Shown here one piece after another: positions 10,001 through 20,208 of a stretch of 21,676 nt of DNA. Position 1 is the first letter of the stretch, and each line of letters begins with the position of its first letter. A program made the translations under genes and the position numbers. Below the pieces are notes generated by a model. The model was not told where the DNA came from, made no database searches, and worked only from the letters and a program-made list of their open reading frames with translations. This DNA comes from Globomyces pollinis-pini (lineage: Eukaryota > Chytridiomycota > Chytridiomycetes > Rhizophydiales > Globomycetaceae), in the NCBI GenBank assembly GCA_025399215.1, contig MU621374.1:1-21676 (forward strand). The letters run 5' to 3'.

Positions 10001-10144
10001 ATTCAAGAGACTAAACGGAATTTAGTTCAAACTACTTTAACTAAAAATGAATCTGATGCTAAAGCTGGAATATCTACCAACGATATCTTGAATGCTTTTG
10101 GAATTTCACTATCTCACATACAAAAAGAAAAATCAAAGAACTAA
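7017..10144 (+). CDS. SNF2-family DNA-dependent ATPase, ULS1/RAD5-like, 20 exons
   Basis: A spliced gene of 855 residues. Introns, all GT...AG and 25-37 nt: 7245-7272, 7318-7343, 7395-7425, 7511-7537, 7613-7646, 7947-7972, 8032-8059, 8067-8096, 8108-8137, 8303-8329, 8388-8412, 8509-8538, 8704-8728, 8789-8825, 9106-9136, 9389-9422, 9517-9544, 9669-9699, 9871-9902. Removing them leaves 2,568 nt with one continuous frame. Motifs: LKPHQINGLNWL; GGILADDMGLGKT (Walker A, about 276-288); IIVPLALIDQW; RIILDEAHAIKN (DEAH about 394-397); CITGTPIQNSIDELY; LLRRTKTQMIDG; CNHLSLVG; TIVFSQWTSMLDVV; DQAIGRVYRMGQ. These are SNF2 helicase motifs and best fit the ULS1/RIS1-Rad5-Rad16 group of nuclear chromatin translocases. 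The RING that these proteins carry between the helicase lobes is reduced to CxxC...CxxC (about 640-659). The N-terminal 230 residues are low-complexity and not recognised. HIRAN not seen. Confidence 0.88.
8032..8137 (+). other. Two microexons (7 nt and 11 nt) within the Walker A coding segment
   Basis: Three introns of 28, 30 and 30 nt (8032-8059, 8067-8096, 8108-8137) flank exons of only 7 nt (8060-8066, GATATGG) and 11 nt (8097-8107, GATTGGGAAAG). Spliced, they read GCT GAT GAT ATG GGA TTG GGA AAG ACT, which is A-D-D-M-G-L-G-K-T, exactly the conserved SNF2 motif I. The conservation of the encoded motif makes the splice model nearly certain. Confidence 0.92.
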
Positions 10145-10170
10145 AATATATATATTTCATTTTCATTTAT
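10145..10170. other. 26-bp convergent intergenic spacer
   Basis: Only 26 bp, almost entirely A/T, separate the stop codons of the SNF2 and polymerase epsilon genes. Both transcripts must therefore terminate or be polyadenylated inside, or antisense to, the neighbouring coding region. Confidence 0.85.
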
Positions 10171-13100
10171 TCAATTTTCTAATGTTAAACAAAATTCAAC
10201 AATATCTTCCAACATATACATCATAAAATATTTGGATAAATTCTTTAAAACCAATATTTGATTTAAAATCGATTTCTTCTTTATCATTGTTTTAAAATCT
10301 CCTGTACATTGAATACAATTCGAACGTAATTCTTCAGCTTTAATAAATCGACATTTGAGACATGTTAAATCTTGATTTTGCCATTTTAACAACAATAAAT
10401 GAACATGTTGTATTAATCGTTGTTCAATTTCTTCTAAATCGTATGCCATCATACAACCTTCACAGGTAAGGAAATGACTAGGTTGATTGATTTGTGAATG
10501 AATAGATTGTCGAGTTAAATCTAAATCACAGCAATGGTTACAATAACTACAAATGACTTGTGATAATACATATCGTTCACATGGATTTTGAAAAACAGCA
10601 TTCGAATTGAATTCTTTGATGTCAATCAGTTTCAATAAATCTCGTTTCAATACTCGTACATCATTTTCTAATCGTTGATCTAATGATAATACCATACAAA
10701 TCATTTTTATAAATTCCAATGCTGGATTAGTTAGTGGTCGACAAGATCCTGGTAAATTTGGAAACGTTAATTGAGATTCTCCAGTTTCTGGGTCTACCAA
10801 TCGATGATGGAAAATATCATTCGCAGCGCCAAATAGTTTTCTTTTCAAATCCATTGAAACAAAATCTTTCACAGATTGTAAAAATGTATCATTAGATTTT
10901 TCTTTGCATTGTTGTATAATATACAAATATTCTGCAATGATTTTTAAGAATATCGTTTGAACTTGATTTGGTAAATAATCAGAAATATTCCAAGTCAAAT
11001 CTATAATCGGAACCATAGAGTTCATATTCTCCATTAAAGATGTTACTTGCCCTTGAGGCTGATACAAAATACATCCAAAGTTATATGAATCATACCATAT
11101 CAAATGATCCCAGAAATGCAATGGTTTCAATTCAATATGTTTGAAATCGTTAAGTTTAGCAATTGCAGCCACTACGTAAGAAATATAACCAACCCCAGTT
11201 TGAATAGTTTTCTTACTCGTTGCCAAAATCAATTTATCAAAAGAAGCAAAGATAACTTGTGATCCTAGTTGGGTCAACTCTTCAAGTAATGCCAAAAACG
11301 TTCGCTTCATTAAACTAAAGAGATGTTGCACCAAGAGAATATCGTAAAAATACGCAGAACTAGTTGTTAACCACCGTTGTAAGTGCGATAGTAAATGAGA
11401 CGCAAATCGATTTCCTTTTCGAACCTCTTCATTCCAGCCTTTAATCATTTGTCGAATAATATTGAGGGCATTAATTGGTGTTTCGTCATTAAGACTGGAT
11501 AAAGATACAAGAGAAACTTTCTTGTCAGAGTCATCCTGGAAATGATCATCCAGTAAATGCTTGTTTCCGTTAATATTTTTGCTAATCATTGATTCCAAAT
11601 CTCCAGCTTGATCACTTGACTTCAATATTGTATTTAAACACAGATCCCACACCTCTAACTCAATACTAATTGTATCATACGTTCCAGGATTATTGATTTC
11701 AGGACATTTTAAGTCTTCTTGAGACGCCTTGTTATCATCTTGTTCACTTCCCCCCAGATCCGGTTTGACTGAATTTGAACACCACAATAATACGTCCATT
11801 TTTTGTAGCCTTCTAGCTAAAAATAGATCCGATAAGAAAATTGTATAATCTTGTTCAATATTACAAATAGGAACATTAGAATATCGAGATATTTCAATCC
11901 TTTCTGTCAGGAACGGTGTGAGATTAAATAAGTGTTCCAACATATGATTTACAGAGTATGTTTGCCATCCTAATGCTGGAAAATCAGAATCAGACTTATG
12001 ACTAGGAATCGATAGTATCGGGTATTCTCTGAACGACGACATTCCTGCATTTCTGAAATACTTTTGCGTTTTAGGCGATTGGAATAGCAATACTAATGGT
12101 TTTCCTCCTTGACCTTTATAATTCAATAAAATCTTATTGATAGCTGTGAACGTTTCTTTTTCTGTGGCATGCACATTGGTTGTTACATCTATCGCGTCTG
12201 CATATGTAATGAATTCGGATTCCTTGTCTAATTTCTTCTCTCTCATTTCACTATACAATCTTTTCATTGCAGGAATAGCATCACGATTGACACCTGGATC
12301 TACGAAGACGCAATGAAGGGCAGAAAGGAATGGTACAAATAAACTGAGAGTTTGTCGAGAGCCTGCTTGGGTGTGAAAAAAGTAGATGATATTGAATGTA
12401 CCGTTAGTTAAATAATTTGATGATGGTTGTCTTACGGGTTCAATTTTATCAATCTTCAATGGCTGAGAAGGATCAAAATAGTCAACTACTTTCCCAAATG
12501 TACCCAATTGTGTTAGTGCTCGAAATAGTAAAGGAACTTGAGATTCATACACTCCTTCAATATCTTTATGATTGAACATTGATGAAAACATGCTAGCATG
12601 GTTCCGATAAAACAATTCTGTCATTTTCATTTGATAAAGATGTAAGCATTTGTGATTTCTAGGTAACGTTCTGACGAGTTTTGTCATTTGAATTTCAGTT
12701 TGATCCAGAGTGGCATCAGCATCAGGTATTCGTGAGTTTACATAAATCACTCTTGGAACTTCAATATCAACAGACTCGATTTGCCCATTAACAATAGTCC
12801 ACAACCTAAATATACCTGGACTATCAGTTTCGGAGATTTGTAATAACTCCCAAGTTTTGCTGTAAAACATATCAGTAGTTGATACAAAATGATTTAAAAT
12901 CCCATTATTTGATTTTGGATTAATTCTTCGAGTATTTCTATTCGATTTCAATTTCAATTTCCAAAAAGTTCGTTGATGTGATAACCAAGCTGGATAATTC
13001 AGAAACGGATCATGTGGATTTTCAGAGTTAGGTTGAGAGTGCTGTTTGTACTGCTTTCGACCCTTCTTTTTCCCGATTGCTCTGGGTATGGGTGTTTTGA

Positions 13101-16100
13101 TATGACGTTTCCCATTTGGTAATAAAGGTCGGTTTGTCACAACGTCCTCAACATCGTCAATCGCCATTTCAACTGTTGCTTTAGGTACTGCTTCATGCAG
13201 TGATTCTATATCCATGATAGGTTGAATTGGTGCTTTTGCAAACATATCAGTGATACATACTTGTTTGTGTTTATCATTTTTGGCACTTATTCGTTTTCGC
13301 AACCAGTCAGGATGAATTATCCTTGGTATAGGATTTTCAACATCCTGAAATGCTGCTGGAATCGTTATCAATTTCTGAATGACTGCTCCGAACCTTTCCA
13401 AATAATACTCCCAATCAATCATATCCCGGATATTCACATCCTGAATGGAATGATCTTTAAGCCATTTCCGTAAATAGTATCTTGTAATGCTGTATGGTTA
13501 GCATTATGTTTCAATTACTTTGGCTCGGAGTAAAAAATCGCCACTGGAATTGCTCGTTTACTGACAGGTTCACCAAACGGTTTACTGACAATGACAAACT
13601 TACAATTCAACCCTTTGTCACGAACCATCTGATCACCCAAAAATTCTGCCAATCGTTTAGCAGTGGTAATTGCAGAAGATTTTTGATCTCCATAAGCACT
13701 TAAGGATTTGCTCATGCTTCGGTTTTCAGAGAGCAAATCAAACAATTCTGAATCTGTTAAATCACATCCTTTGGTGTATAAAATATCCAGCCATCTATTG
13801 CTCACATTTGCGACACTAGCATAGCACTCTTCTAATGTCTTGCCTTCCAAAAACACCTTAAAAATCGAACTCTGAAAGTTTTTCACCAGTTTTAATTCAC
13901 CTCGTCTTTTAACTTCAAATCCTTTCAATTCTGCCAATGTACCATCATGATTAAACACCGCATATCTCTTTTTTAACAATTTGTCCTCTTGTGTCGAAGC
14001 AGGCAGAATCATAGCTCGATAGGGACCTATTATAAACATACTTTTTTCTTACCATCAACTTCAAAGAAAATGGAATTCTCTTTTCTGGTCACATATTCCA
14101 AAGTCGTAGGGTCTTTCAATTCTTGATATTGATGATTAGTGAATTGATCGTGAACCAAATGATTTAACATCACACAAGGATAGGAAATCGTGTAAGATTT
14201 ACCACCCTTAAGTTTGAAAGTGAAATTCTCGGGAAAAGAAGCTGGTAGAGTACACCAAATACCATCAGTATCTAATTCTAATGGTCTGCCGATTTGCTCT
14301 ACTCTAAGTCGGGCCAATTGAATAATCTTGGCACCTGTTAAACATACAATCCCAGCCATCTCCATTGAATACCATCTTGCTCCTTTTCGCATCACGTACC
14401 CATAGAACGAATTCAAAATACATTTATGAGCTGTTTGCAAAGAATCAAAAATAGTGGTCATTTTCGAAGCTTCATCTTTGGCTGTAACGTCTTCCTGCTC
14501 AATTGCTTGTGCCAGTTTTTTCTTCCAAGTCTTCAACAAAGCTTTATATTCATACCGTCTATCACGGAATGCACGTACAGTGTTAATGTAAAATGGATTC
14601 TCACGTTGACATACGATCGATTCTTTTTGAATCACCTTTGTTTCGTATGTTTTTCCATATACTTTTCTAGTATAGTCTGATATTCTTTTCTTTAGTAATG
14701 CATCTTGTTCGGAGTGTGATAAATCATGAAAAGCTCGTTCAGGCATATCTGGTGCTTTTGGTGGATGCTTTTCAGATTCCAATTGATTTTTGACCATATT
14801 ATATTCACCTCTGGTGGAGACAAAATATTCCCCTCTCCAAGACCATTCCATTTTTCGTTGACAAGAGCTGCCTGGCCCTTCATTAAAATCACAAGAAGCA
14901 CAGGTACTATCAGTTACAATAGCATCTGGTTGTAACCGATTAGTCAAGATGATATTCGGATACCTAATGGTAAATAAAAAGGAATTACATGGCTCCTACA
15001 TCCAAATGGTAGATGGAAGGGTTCTCAGTCCGATTAGGGGTATCTCTCAATCCACTTAAATCTTGTATCAATTGGTTTTTAACCTAGATAGGAAGCAATA
15101 AGTAAACTTTATCTTACCTCATCATAGTTTTCAATGTCATCCAGAGAATGACCTCCTTCTTGAGTGATAGTGAAAGTCAATGCCTGATCCACTTCATCAA
15201 TCAACTATTTAATTAAGTAACAGAGATGCAATAACCTGTTGAAAGGCTGCTGGGGATAGTTTAAATTTCATTGGTATATCGCTTCGGAATATTCCGGCCT
15301 CTAAGGCTTCCACATGGCCACCCACATAAGTTTCTGAATCAATTAAATGTCCTTCGAAGAAATGTCCTCCTTTATCCACATGTTTGTTTGGCATAATCAC
15401 ATTTGCTTTAAATGCTTGTACCTATATGCTATTAGCTAACCATAACTAAAAACCATCAATAAATTTTCACACAACGTCCCAGAGCCTTTTCTTAGCACAT
15501 CATCAGGGTTCATAGGAATAATATTACAGAGTGAAAAGGTAAACGGATGAACATATTTCATATAGAGGTAGTATGTAGCTACAGCATCGGACACACTGTA
15601 CTGGGCAAGTATTTGTGGTTTCTCTGCCGCATATCTTCTATTAAAATAAATTTACATACCTTGTCATGTCCTCAGGATCCAATTCTACTGGATTATAACC
15701 AAGCTTGTATGTGGCCACAGCCTGAATGGTGTTAGTGAGTTGAAAGACGTACTTTAAGACCTTGACTACCTTGAGGCAAATAACTATCTCGCTTCACCCA
15801 ATAAAAGCAATCCATATGGCTTCCATACGAAGATAGGTAAATTCCGCTTTTATCTGCACCAACATGTCGTTCAAATCCAATCAGCTAATGATGAGACAAT
15901 TGAACTCCTACTTCTTTCATGTCCAAACCATGCACCTTAGATCGTGCTTCAATGAATGGCCAATCAAAAAAATCACCGTTATAAGTGACAAAAACCGTTG
16001 GTTTGGTCAATATAATATGATCAAAGAATCGCTTTAGGAGTGCCAACTAAGGTAAGAAAATATATATCAAATACCTCATTTTCTTCATTGAAAATTGTGA

Positions 16101-17289
16101 ATGATCCTTGGTATTCGGGTTTAGGTGTAAATTCAAAATCAGATATATCAGATGACACAATGTCACGATTGGTGATTAAATAACCCTTGAAAATCAATCT
16201 TTATGAAAACTTACCTCTCCATCAATCATATATGAAATCATCATAATTGAATCAATCGCTGCATCTGGAAACTTTAATGGAAGTTTTGTCGTTTCAATGT
16301 CAAAAGCAAAAATAACGGGATCCGGACGCTTGACCAGATCCAATCGTGGTTCTAAAACTATGGTACCTTTGAAGAATCAATAACATATTAATATACCTTG
16401 AATGGCTTTTACATTATACCAGAGCCCAACTCTTAAATCTAATAATGAGCAATAAGATAAATTTACCTTGGTCAATGGTAACTCTGGTGTAATATGTAAT
16501 ATCGTGCTCACGTAACTCCAAAATATGATCCTGGGTATTCTGACTAGTTTTCGGTTGAACATGTCGGTCTGCAGTTCTATATCGTTAGTTTTTGGAATGA
16601 TGAAGCAATTTTAAATAGATACATGTATGATGAATTTTTGGAATCAAAATGGGTTTAATGATGCAAAGAGAAACATACTCAAATATGTGATTGAAATCAG
16701 AGTTTGATTTCTGGTTTTTCAAGTTGCGTTCAATGATAGGAAGCAAAGACTGTCGAACAGACTTTAGTTGAGTCATATTGTGAAATGTGAGTTTCAAGGC
16801 AGTACATTTAATACCGACAAGATGATTAGGCTATGGTGAGTAAAGGATATATACCAATGATAAGTCATCCTTCTGCACAATTTCTACGGAGGCTAATTTT
16901 TTCTTGTAAAGACGTCTGAGATAGTGATCAACATCCGAGACATAGGTAGCATTGGTGAGTACGTAGAAATAAGGTTGGTGGATAATAGTAGCCTTAAATG
17001 ACTGTCCATCCTCCATCAGAAAGTACAGATCGAGTGCAGCGCGTCCGTTAACCAAACCATCATCAACTAGGGATTCATGCATGTTGACTAACCAACCTAG
17101 CTTAGGATCCCCTTCAACAAAGCAAGCAAACCCCATGGTATTATCGATGGCATTTGTTTTTACCACTGATTGTAAAGTAAGTTTGTCGTCATTGCTAGTA
17201 GCATTTTCAGTAGTATCATTCGCCTTTGGTGTATTATTGGCTGCGTTGTTGGTGAAGTTCTGGTTCAATGATGCCCATTTGCCATCCAT
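10171..17289 (-). CDS. POL2: DNA polymerase epsilon catalytic subunit
   Basis: A spliced gene of 2,205 residues, the usual length (about 2,200-2,300). Introns (plus-strand coordinates): 13490-13518, 14027-14052, 14964-14988, 15084-15117, 15205-15235, 15422-15453, 15635-15659, 15722-15752, 15885-15911, 16047-16074, 16186-16214, 16367-16396, 16439-16466, 16577-16678, 16831-16854; the remaining 6,618 nt form one frame. Start is ATG 17287-17289. Exonuclease motifs: FDIETTKLP (about 269), [11 protein letters not shown] (about 357) and [13 protein letters not shown] (about 460). Polymerase motifs: [17 protein letters not shown] (about 627), [16 protein letters not shown] and [10 protein letters not shown] (about 858). 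All catalytic acids are present, so proofreading leading-strand synthesis should be functional. CASC...SSC...VCQRE at about 648-745 matches the epsilon CysX metal-cluster cysteines. The C-terminal half is one intronless exon (10171-13489) ending in two CxxC...CxxC zinc modules. The gene is convergent with the SNF2 gene, with 26 bp between stops. Acceptor 15635 could alternatively be 3 nt further 5' on the transcript. Confidence 0.96.
16577..16678 (-). other. Outlier 102-nt intron in the polymerase epsilon gene
   Basis: GTATG donor, CTAAC branch-like sequence 8 nt before the terminal AG. No internal AG exists, so it cannot be split into two of the usual 24-37 nt units, and removing the whole 102 nt is needed to keep frame (GA|A, giving NHIFE-TADRHVQ). 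All other introns in this gene are 24-34 nt. Confidence 0.75.
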
Positions 17290-17963
17290 TGAAAGTTGTA
17301 AAGAAATTCAATCGGACAAAGTTGCACTCAAGGAGGATTCCTTGCGAACGAAACAGCAGAAAACTCATGATCAAACTGGATGATGTTGATTCTCAGTCAA
17401 ATAGACTCTTCAATTGCTTAAACTCTATATTGTATTGTACCGATGCTGGTATTAATTACACCACTAATAACCAATCATAGAATAAGCGCAATTACATATA
17501 TATAACAATTGATAATCACTGTAACTGTAACGCGCTACTCTATAGATGGTATAGACCCTATACCATTTGGTAAAAAGATTTAATGCACCAGTTCATTACT
17601 ACTGGAAGTAATTGGTAACTTTATAATTTTGATAAAGGTATTCCACCCAAAATAAAATTGCAATAGTACGAAATGAATTCAAAGTTTGGTTATAGTGGGA
17701 GCTTAAGTCGCGTTACTGGTAAGAAAGATCCAACGAGATATGAACATTACGAATTAGTTGGCTATTAACTATAAATATCCGCCAAGAGTGATTATGAATA
17801 ACACCAACAACCCATGTATCAGTGACAAATACCTAACAATCAATTACGTCATACAGTAGACACTTATTCTAATAATTGCTCTTATCCTTTCACTCATAAT
17901 CCCTTTCATCGAATTATCTCGGCCATCAACTAGTCTCATTTCAATTTACCATATTAGACAAGC
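17290..17963. promoter_or_regulatory. Divergent promoter of polymerase epsilon and the 457-residue gene
   Basis: About 670 bp without a supported gene. It contains GTAACGCG (17527-17534) and its inverse CGCGTTAC (17709-17716). Both hold ACGCG, the core of the MluI cell-cycle box that drives G1/S transcription of DNA-replication genes, including POL2, in budding yeast. A 21-bp inverted repeat, ATGGTATAG-acc-CTATACCAT, lies at 17546-17566 next to the first motif. The motifs are seen directly; their role is inference from fungi in general. Confidence 0.4.
17546..17566. repeat. Inverted repeat with perfect 9-bp arms in the divergent promoter
   Basis: ATGGTATAG (17546-17554), spacer ACC, CTATACCAT (17558-17566). 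The dyad symmetry could be a site for a dimeric regulator; there is no independent support. Confidence 0.6.
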
Positions 17964-20208
17964 ATGACCGAAATAAGTAGACCCACAAGGTCTTTTGCAC
18001 ACCATACCCATCTTATCCATCTTTTGAAACAAGATAAAATAGATTTGGCTAATTTGCCAAATGATTTGAAGGTTATGATAATGGAACAGTCTATTGCACG
18101 TCTTCAGCATTATGATCCGCTCAAGGTCATTACCCGTTCAGATCATAAATACTCTGTCTTGGATGCCAAGCAAATTACAGCGCTAAAAAAGAAACGGCTA
18201 GAGGTATTCTTGCTACTTTATGTTTTGTCTTTCATTAACTTCTACATTCTCCTATACAGTTCGACTTTTTCTTTTTCCAGTTTAATCTTACCATTCATTA
18301 TGTTCTTTACTCGTTCAGTACATAAAGACGCTCTCATAAAACTTCCAACATTGTCTCTAACCAGTTACAGGTAAGAGTTCATTCAGATTAACAATTCTAA
18401 AGGTATCGGTTATAATAATCTAATCAAAAGAGTATCTACAATCGCGGGTTTTATTCCGATCCTAAAGAATTGTACAAACCATTAGGTATGTCACATAACT
18501 CTTATACCTAGGGGACCCCGCTTTGGACACAGAAACGCTGCTCTATGATACCCTACAGATTGATACTAAAGGATTAAAGTAATTAAAATGTTATTGACAT
18601 TGGTGTTCAGTAAAAACAATAAATTTGAGTCTGAAGCTCAAAAAGATGCTACACAACAGAAGAAACAGCAAGCTAAAATGAAAATGAAATTTAGAGGTAT
18701 AAAAGTAGCAATAATTGAATTATAGGTGTGGTCTTAAACATTTAATTCTATAGGTATAATCGAACTGCATTAACTTTCAGGTATCGGTTACTTTATAACT
18801 CTATTCAATAGGTACGTTAAATTTTATTGATCTTAGGTAATTGAATAAATATTAATATGTTAGAGGTTCCAAAACGACATACTAATGGCTTCAAATACAT
18901 CAAAGAAAAACTGGCAAAATCCAACAATCGAATAGGATCTGTGAAGGTAAATCAGAAATAATTTAGCTCTAGTTTGGTGTACCGTTCACAGATGTTTGTG
19001 AATTAGACAATCGGGACCACACTTATGACACAACTGATCAACCAAAAAACGAAAACCGAAACAGTTTTTAAATTTATCTAATATTTAGTTGATTGGAATA
19101 ATTTGGAAATAGATGAGGATCGGAAGACATTTTTTCTAAACATCTACAATAAATACCTTACAGCACAAAAAGGTATAAATTCTTAATAATGACCACTTTC
19201 ACAGAACCAGAAGATAAGCCAAAAGCTCTTAAAACACCTCAATCAAAAAGAAATGCCAAATCACCTATTTTGTAACGACCATTCCAAATAACGTAAAGGC
19301 AAGATCCAGGAACAATCAAACTGAGTAGAAAACAAATCGAAACTGCCTTGCAAATAAAACGCGAAGATCATACTGCTGATACCACCGATCGTGTAAGCTA
19401 TGTTCTATTCACCCTTAGTTTTTTACCACCAGGGACAATTTTTATGAACAGCGAACCAGATTAAATTACCGACTTGCTGAAGATTTAGATAGGTATCAAC
19501 AAATTTAGATGCTTCTTATCAATCTAGGTATTGTTCTGGCAATCATTGATGTTAGGTTTCCTCTTCTAAAAAGTTAATTAATTTTAGGTATATTCTAAAG
19601 CCATAAATCAAAAAATAGATTGGATTTTGAAAGAAAAATAAACTTCCAGCGTAAAGTGAGGGTATTTGAATTATCGAAGGCATGCAAATTATTCCTAACA
19701 ATAAGAAAGGACAATGTATTGATGATTTAACCACTATGAGATGCAAAGCAAATGAAGAAAGAAGAAATAATAGAAAACATTTGATCGATTCTCATCCGTG
19801 GTATAATGAACTAATCAACAAAGTCGTGGTGTTGAATGGTGTACAACGTGAAGTCACACCACATGAATCGGTCATTTTAGAGCATCTCAGAGGGTAAATC
19901 AATGATGCTAATTATTATAGGTATCAATTAACACCTATTTAATCGATAGGTTAATTGAAGATCAAGTTCGTTTCACAAAACATACATTCTTGCATCTTAT
20001 TCGGTTATTACCCACACGAGATTTTCTCAAAGATGAAGTGCAACGTATCATTCGTTTTGTTAAATCTCATGAAACTATTACTGAGCGTGACTACCTCGAA
20101 ATCGTTGAACAAGCAGGACATAGTATGCGAAATTTTTTATTTATACTTTGTAGGTGTTACTTTTTGAGTTGTACCTTTTCAATAATAAACTTAGAATGCG
20201 ATTATTGA
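17964..20208 (+). CDS. Unrecognised 457-residue protein, 14 exons, with chained introns
   Basis: Exons: 17964-18203, 18431-18485, 18512-18578, 18611-18696, 18864-18946, 18973-19063, 19089-19172, 19205-19271, 19299-19392, 19419-19492, 19619-19650, 19680-19893, 19950-20122, 20195-20208. They sum to 1,374 nt in one frame, ending at TGA 20206-20208. The protein is hydrophilic and charged, with Lys/Gln-rich stretches (QKKQQAKMKMKF), a block FGVPFTDVCELDNRDHTYDTTD, a probable helix LNYRLAEDLDR, and a conserved-looking C-terminal segment (LIEDQVRF, FLHLIRLLPTRDFLKDEV). I do not recognise a family; no TM segment or signal peptide. The first 80 residues, the spliced central exons and 19680-20122 are convincingly coding. 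Two uncertainties: 18204-18430 is treated as wholly intronic, which joins CTA GAG to AGT ATC in frame, and the last exon could be wrong because reading through 20123-20153 is also open. It is divergent from the polymerase epsilon gene. Confidence 0.72.
18204..18430 (+). other. Long intronic segment ending in two abutting intron units
   Basis: 227 nt from GTATT (18204) to AAAAG (18430). The last part consists of two head-to-tail units, 18371-18402 (32 nt) and 18403-18430 (28 nt), the second with an in-frame stop. The first 167 nt (18204-18370) contain several AG sites. A frame is open through them, giving a very hydrophobic stretch unlike the rest of the protein, but no exon model within it preserved the reading frame convincingly. 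Confidence 0.5.
18697..18863 (+). other. Chain of six abutting tiny introns (zero-length exons)
   Basis: Six units lie end to end: 18697-18725 (29), 18726-18753 (28), 18754-18780 (27), 18781-18811 (31), 18812-18836 (25), 18837-18863 (27). Each begins GTA or GTG, ends TAG or CAG, and is followed at once by the GT of the next. Their lengths match the isolated introns of this genome. The flanking exons read AGA G|AG GTT CCA AAA only if all 167 nt are removed (167 is not a multiple of three). Apart from splice-like ends the units share little sequence. Confidence 0.82.
19493..19618 (+). other. Chain of four abutting tiny introns
   Basis: Units 19493-19527 (35), 19528-19555 (28), 19556-19587 (32) and 19588-19618 (31), each AG directly followed by GT. 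The exons join as GAT AG|A TTG GAT TTT. The block is 126 nt, a multiple of three, but contains stops, so retention would truncate the protein. Confidence 0.78.
19894..19949 (+). other. Pair of abutting tiny introns
   Basis: Units 19894-19920 (27) and 19921-19949 (29). The flanking exons join as AGA GG|G TTA ATT GAA GAT, restoring a long open frame on both sides. Confidence 0.8.
20123..20194 (+). other. Probable pair of abutting introns near the 3' end
   Basis: Units 20123-20153 (31) and 20154-20194 (41). Joining gives ...GGA CAT A|AA TGC GAT TAT TGA. The first unit has no stop in the incoming frame, so a single-intron alternative (only 20154-20194 removed) is also possible and would change the C-terminus. 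Confidence 0.5.

Noticed and set aside
16577..16678. Box C/D snoRNA inside the long polymerase intron
   Set aside because: ATGATGA occurs only on the strand antisense to the transcript, and no CTGA box is placed suitably.
18204..18374. Continuation of the first exon of the 457-residue gene into a hydrophobic segment
   Set aside because: The frame is open, but composition is unlike the rest of the protein, it does not join the next exon by ordinary splice sites, and treating it as intronic gives an in-frame junction.
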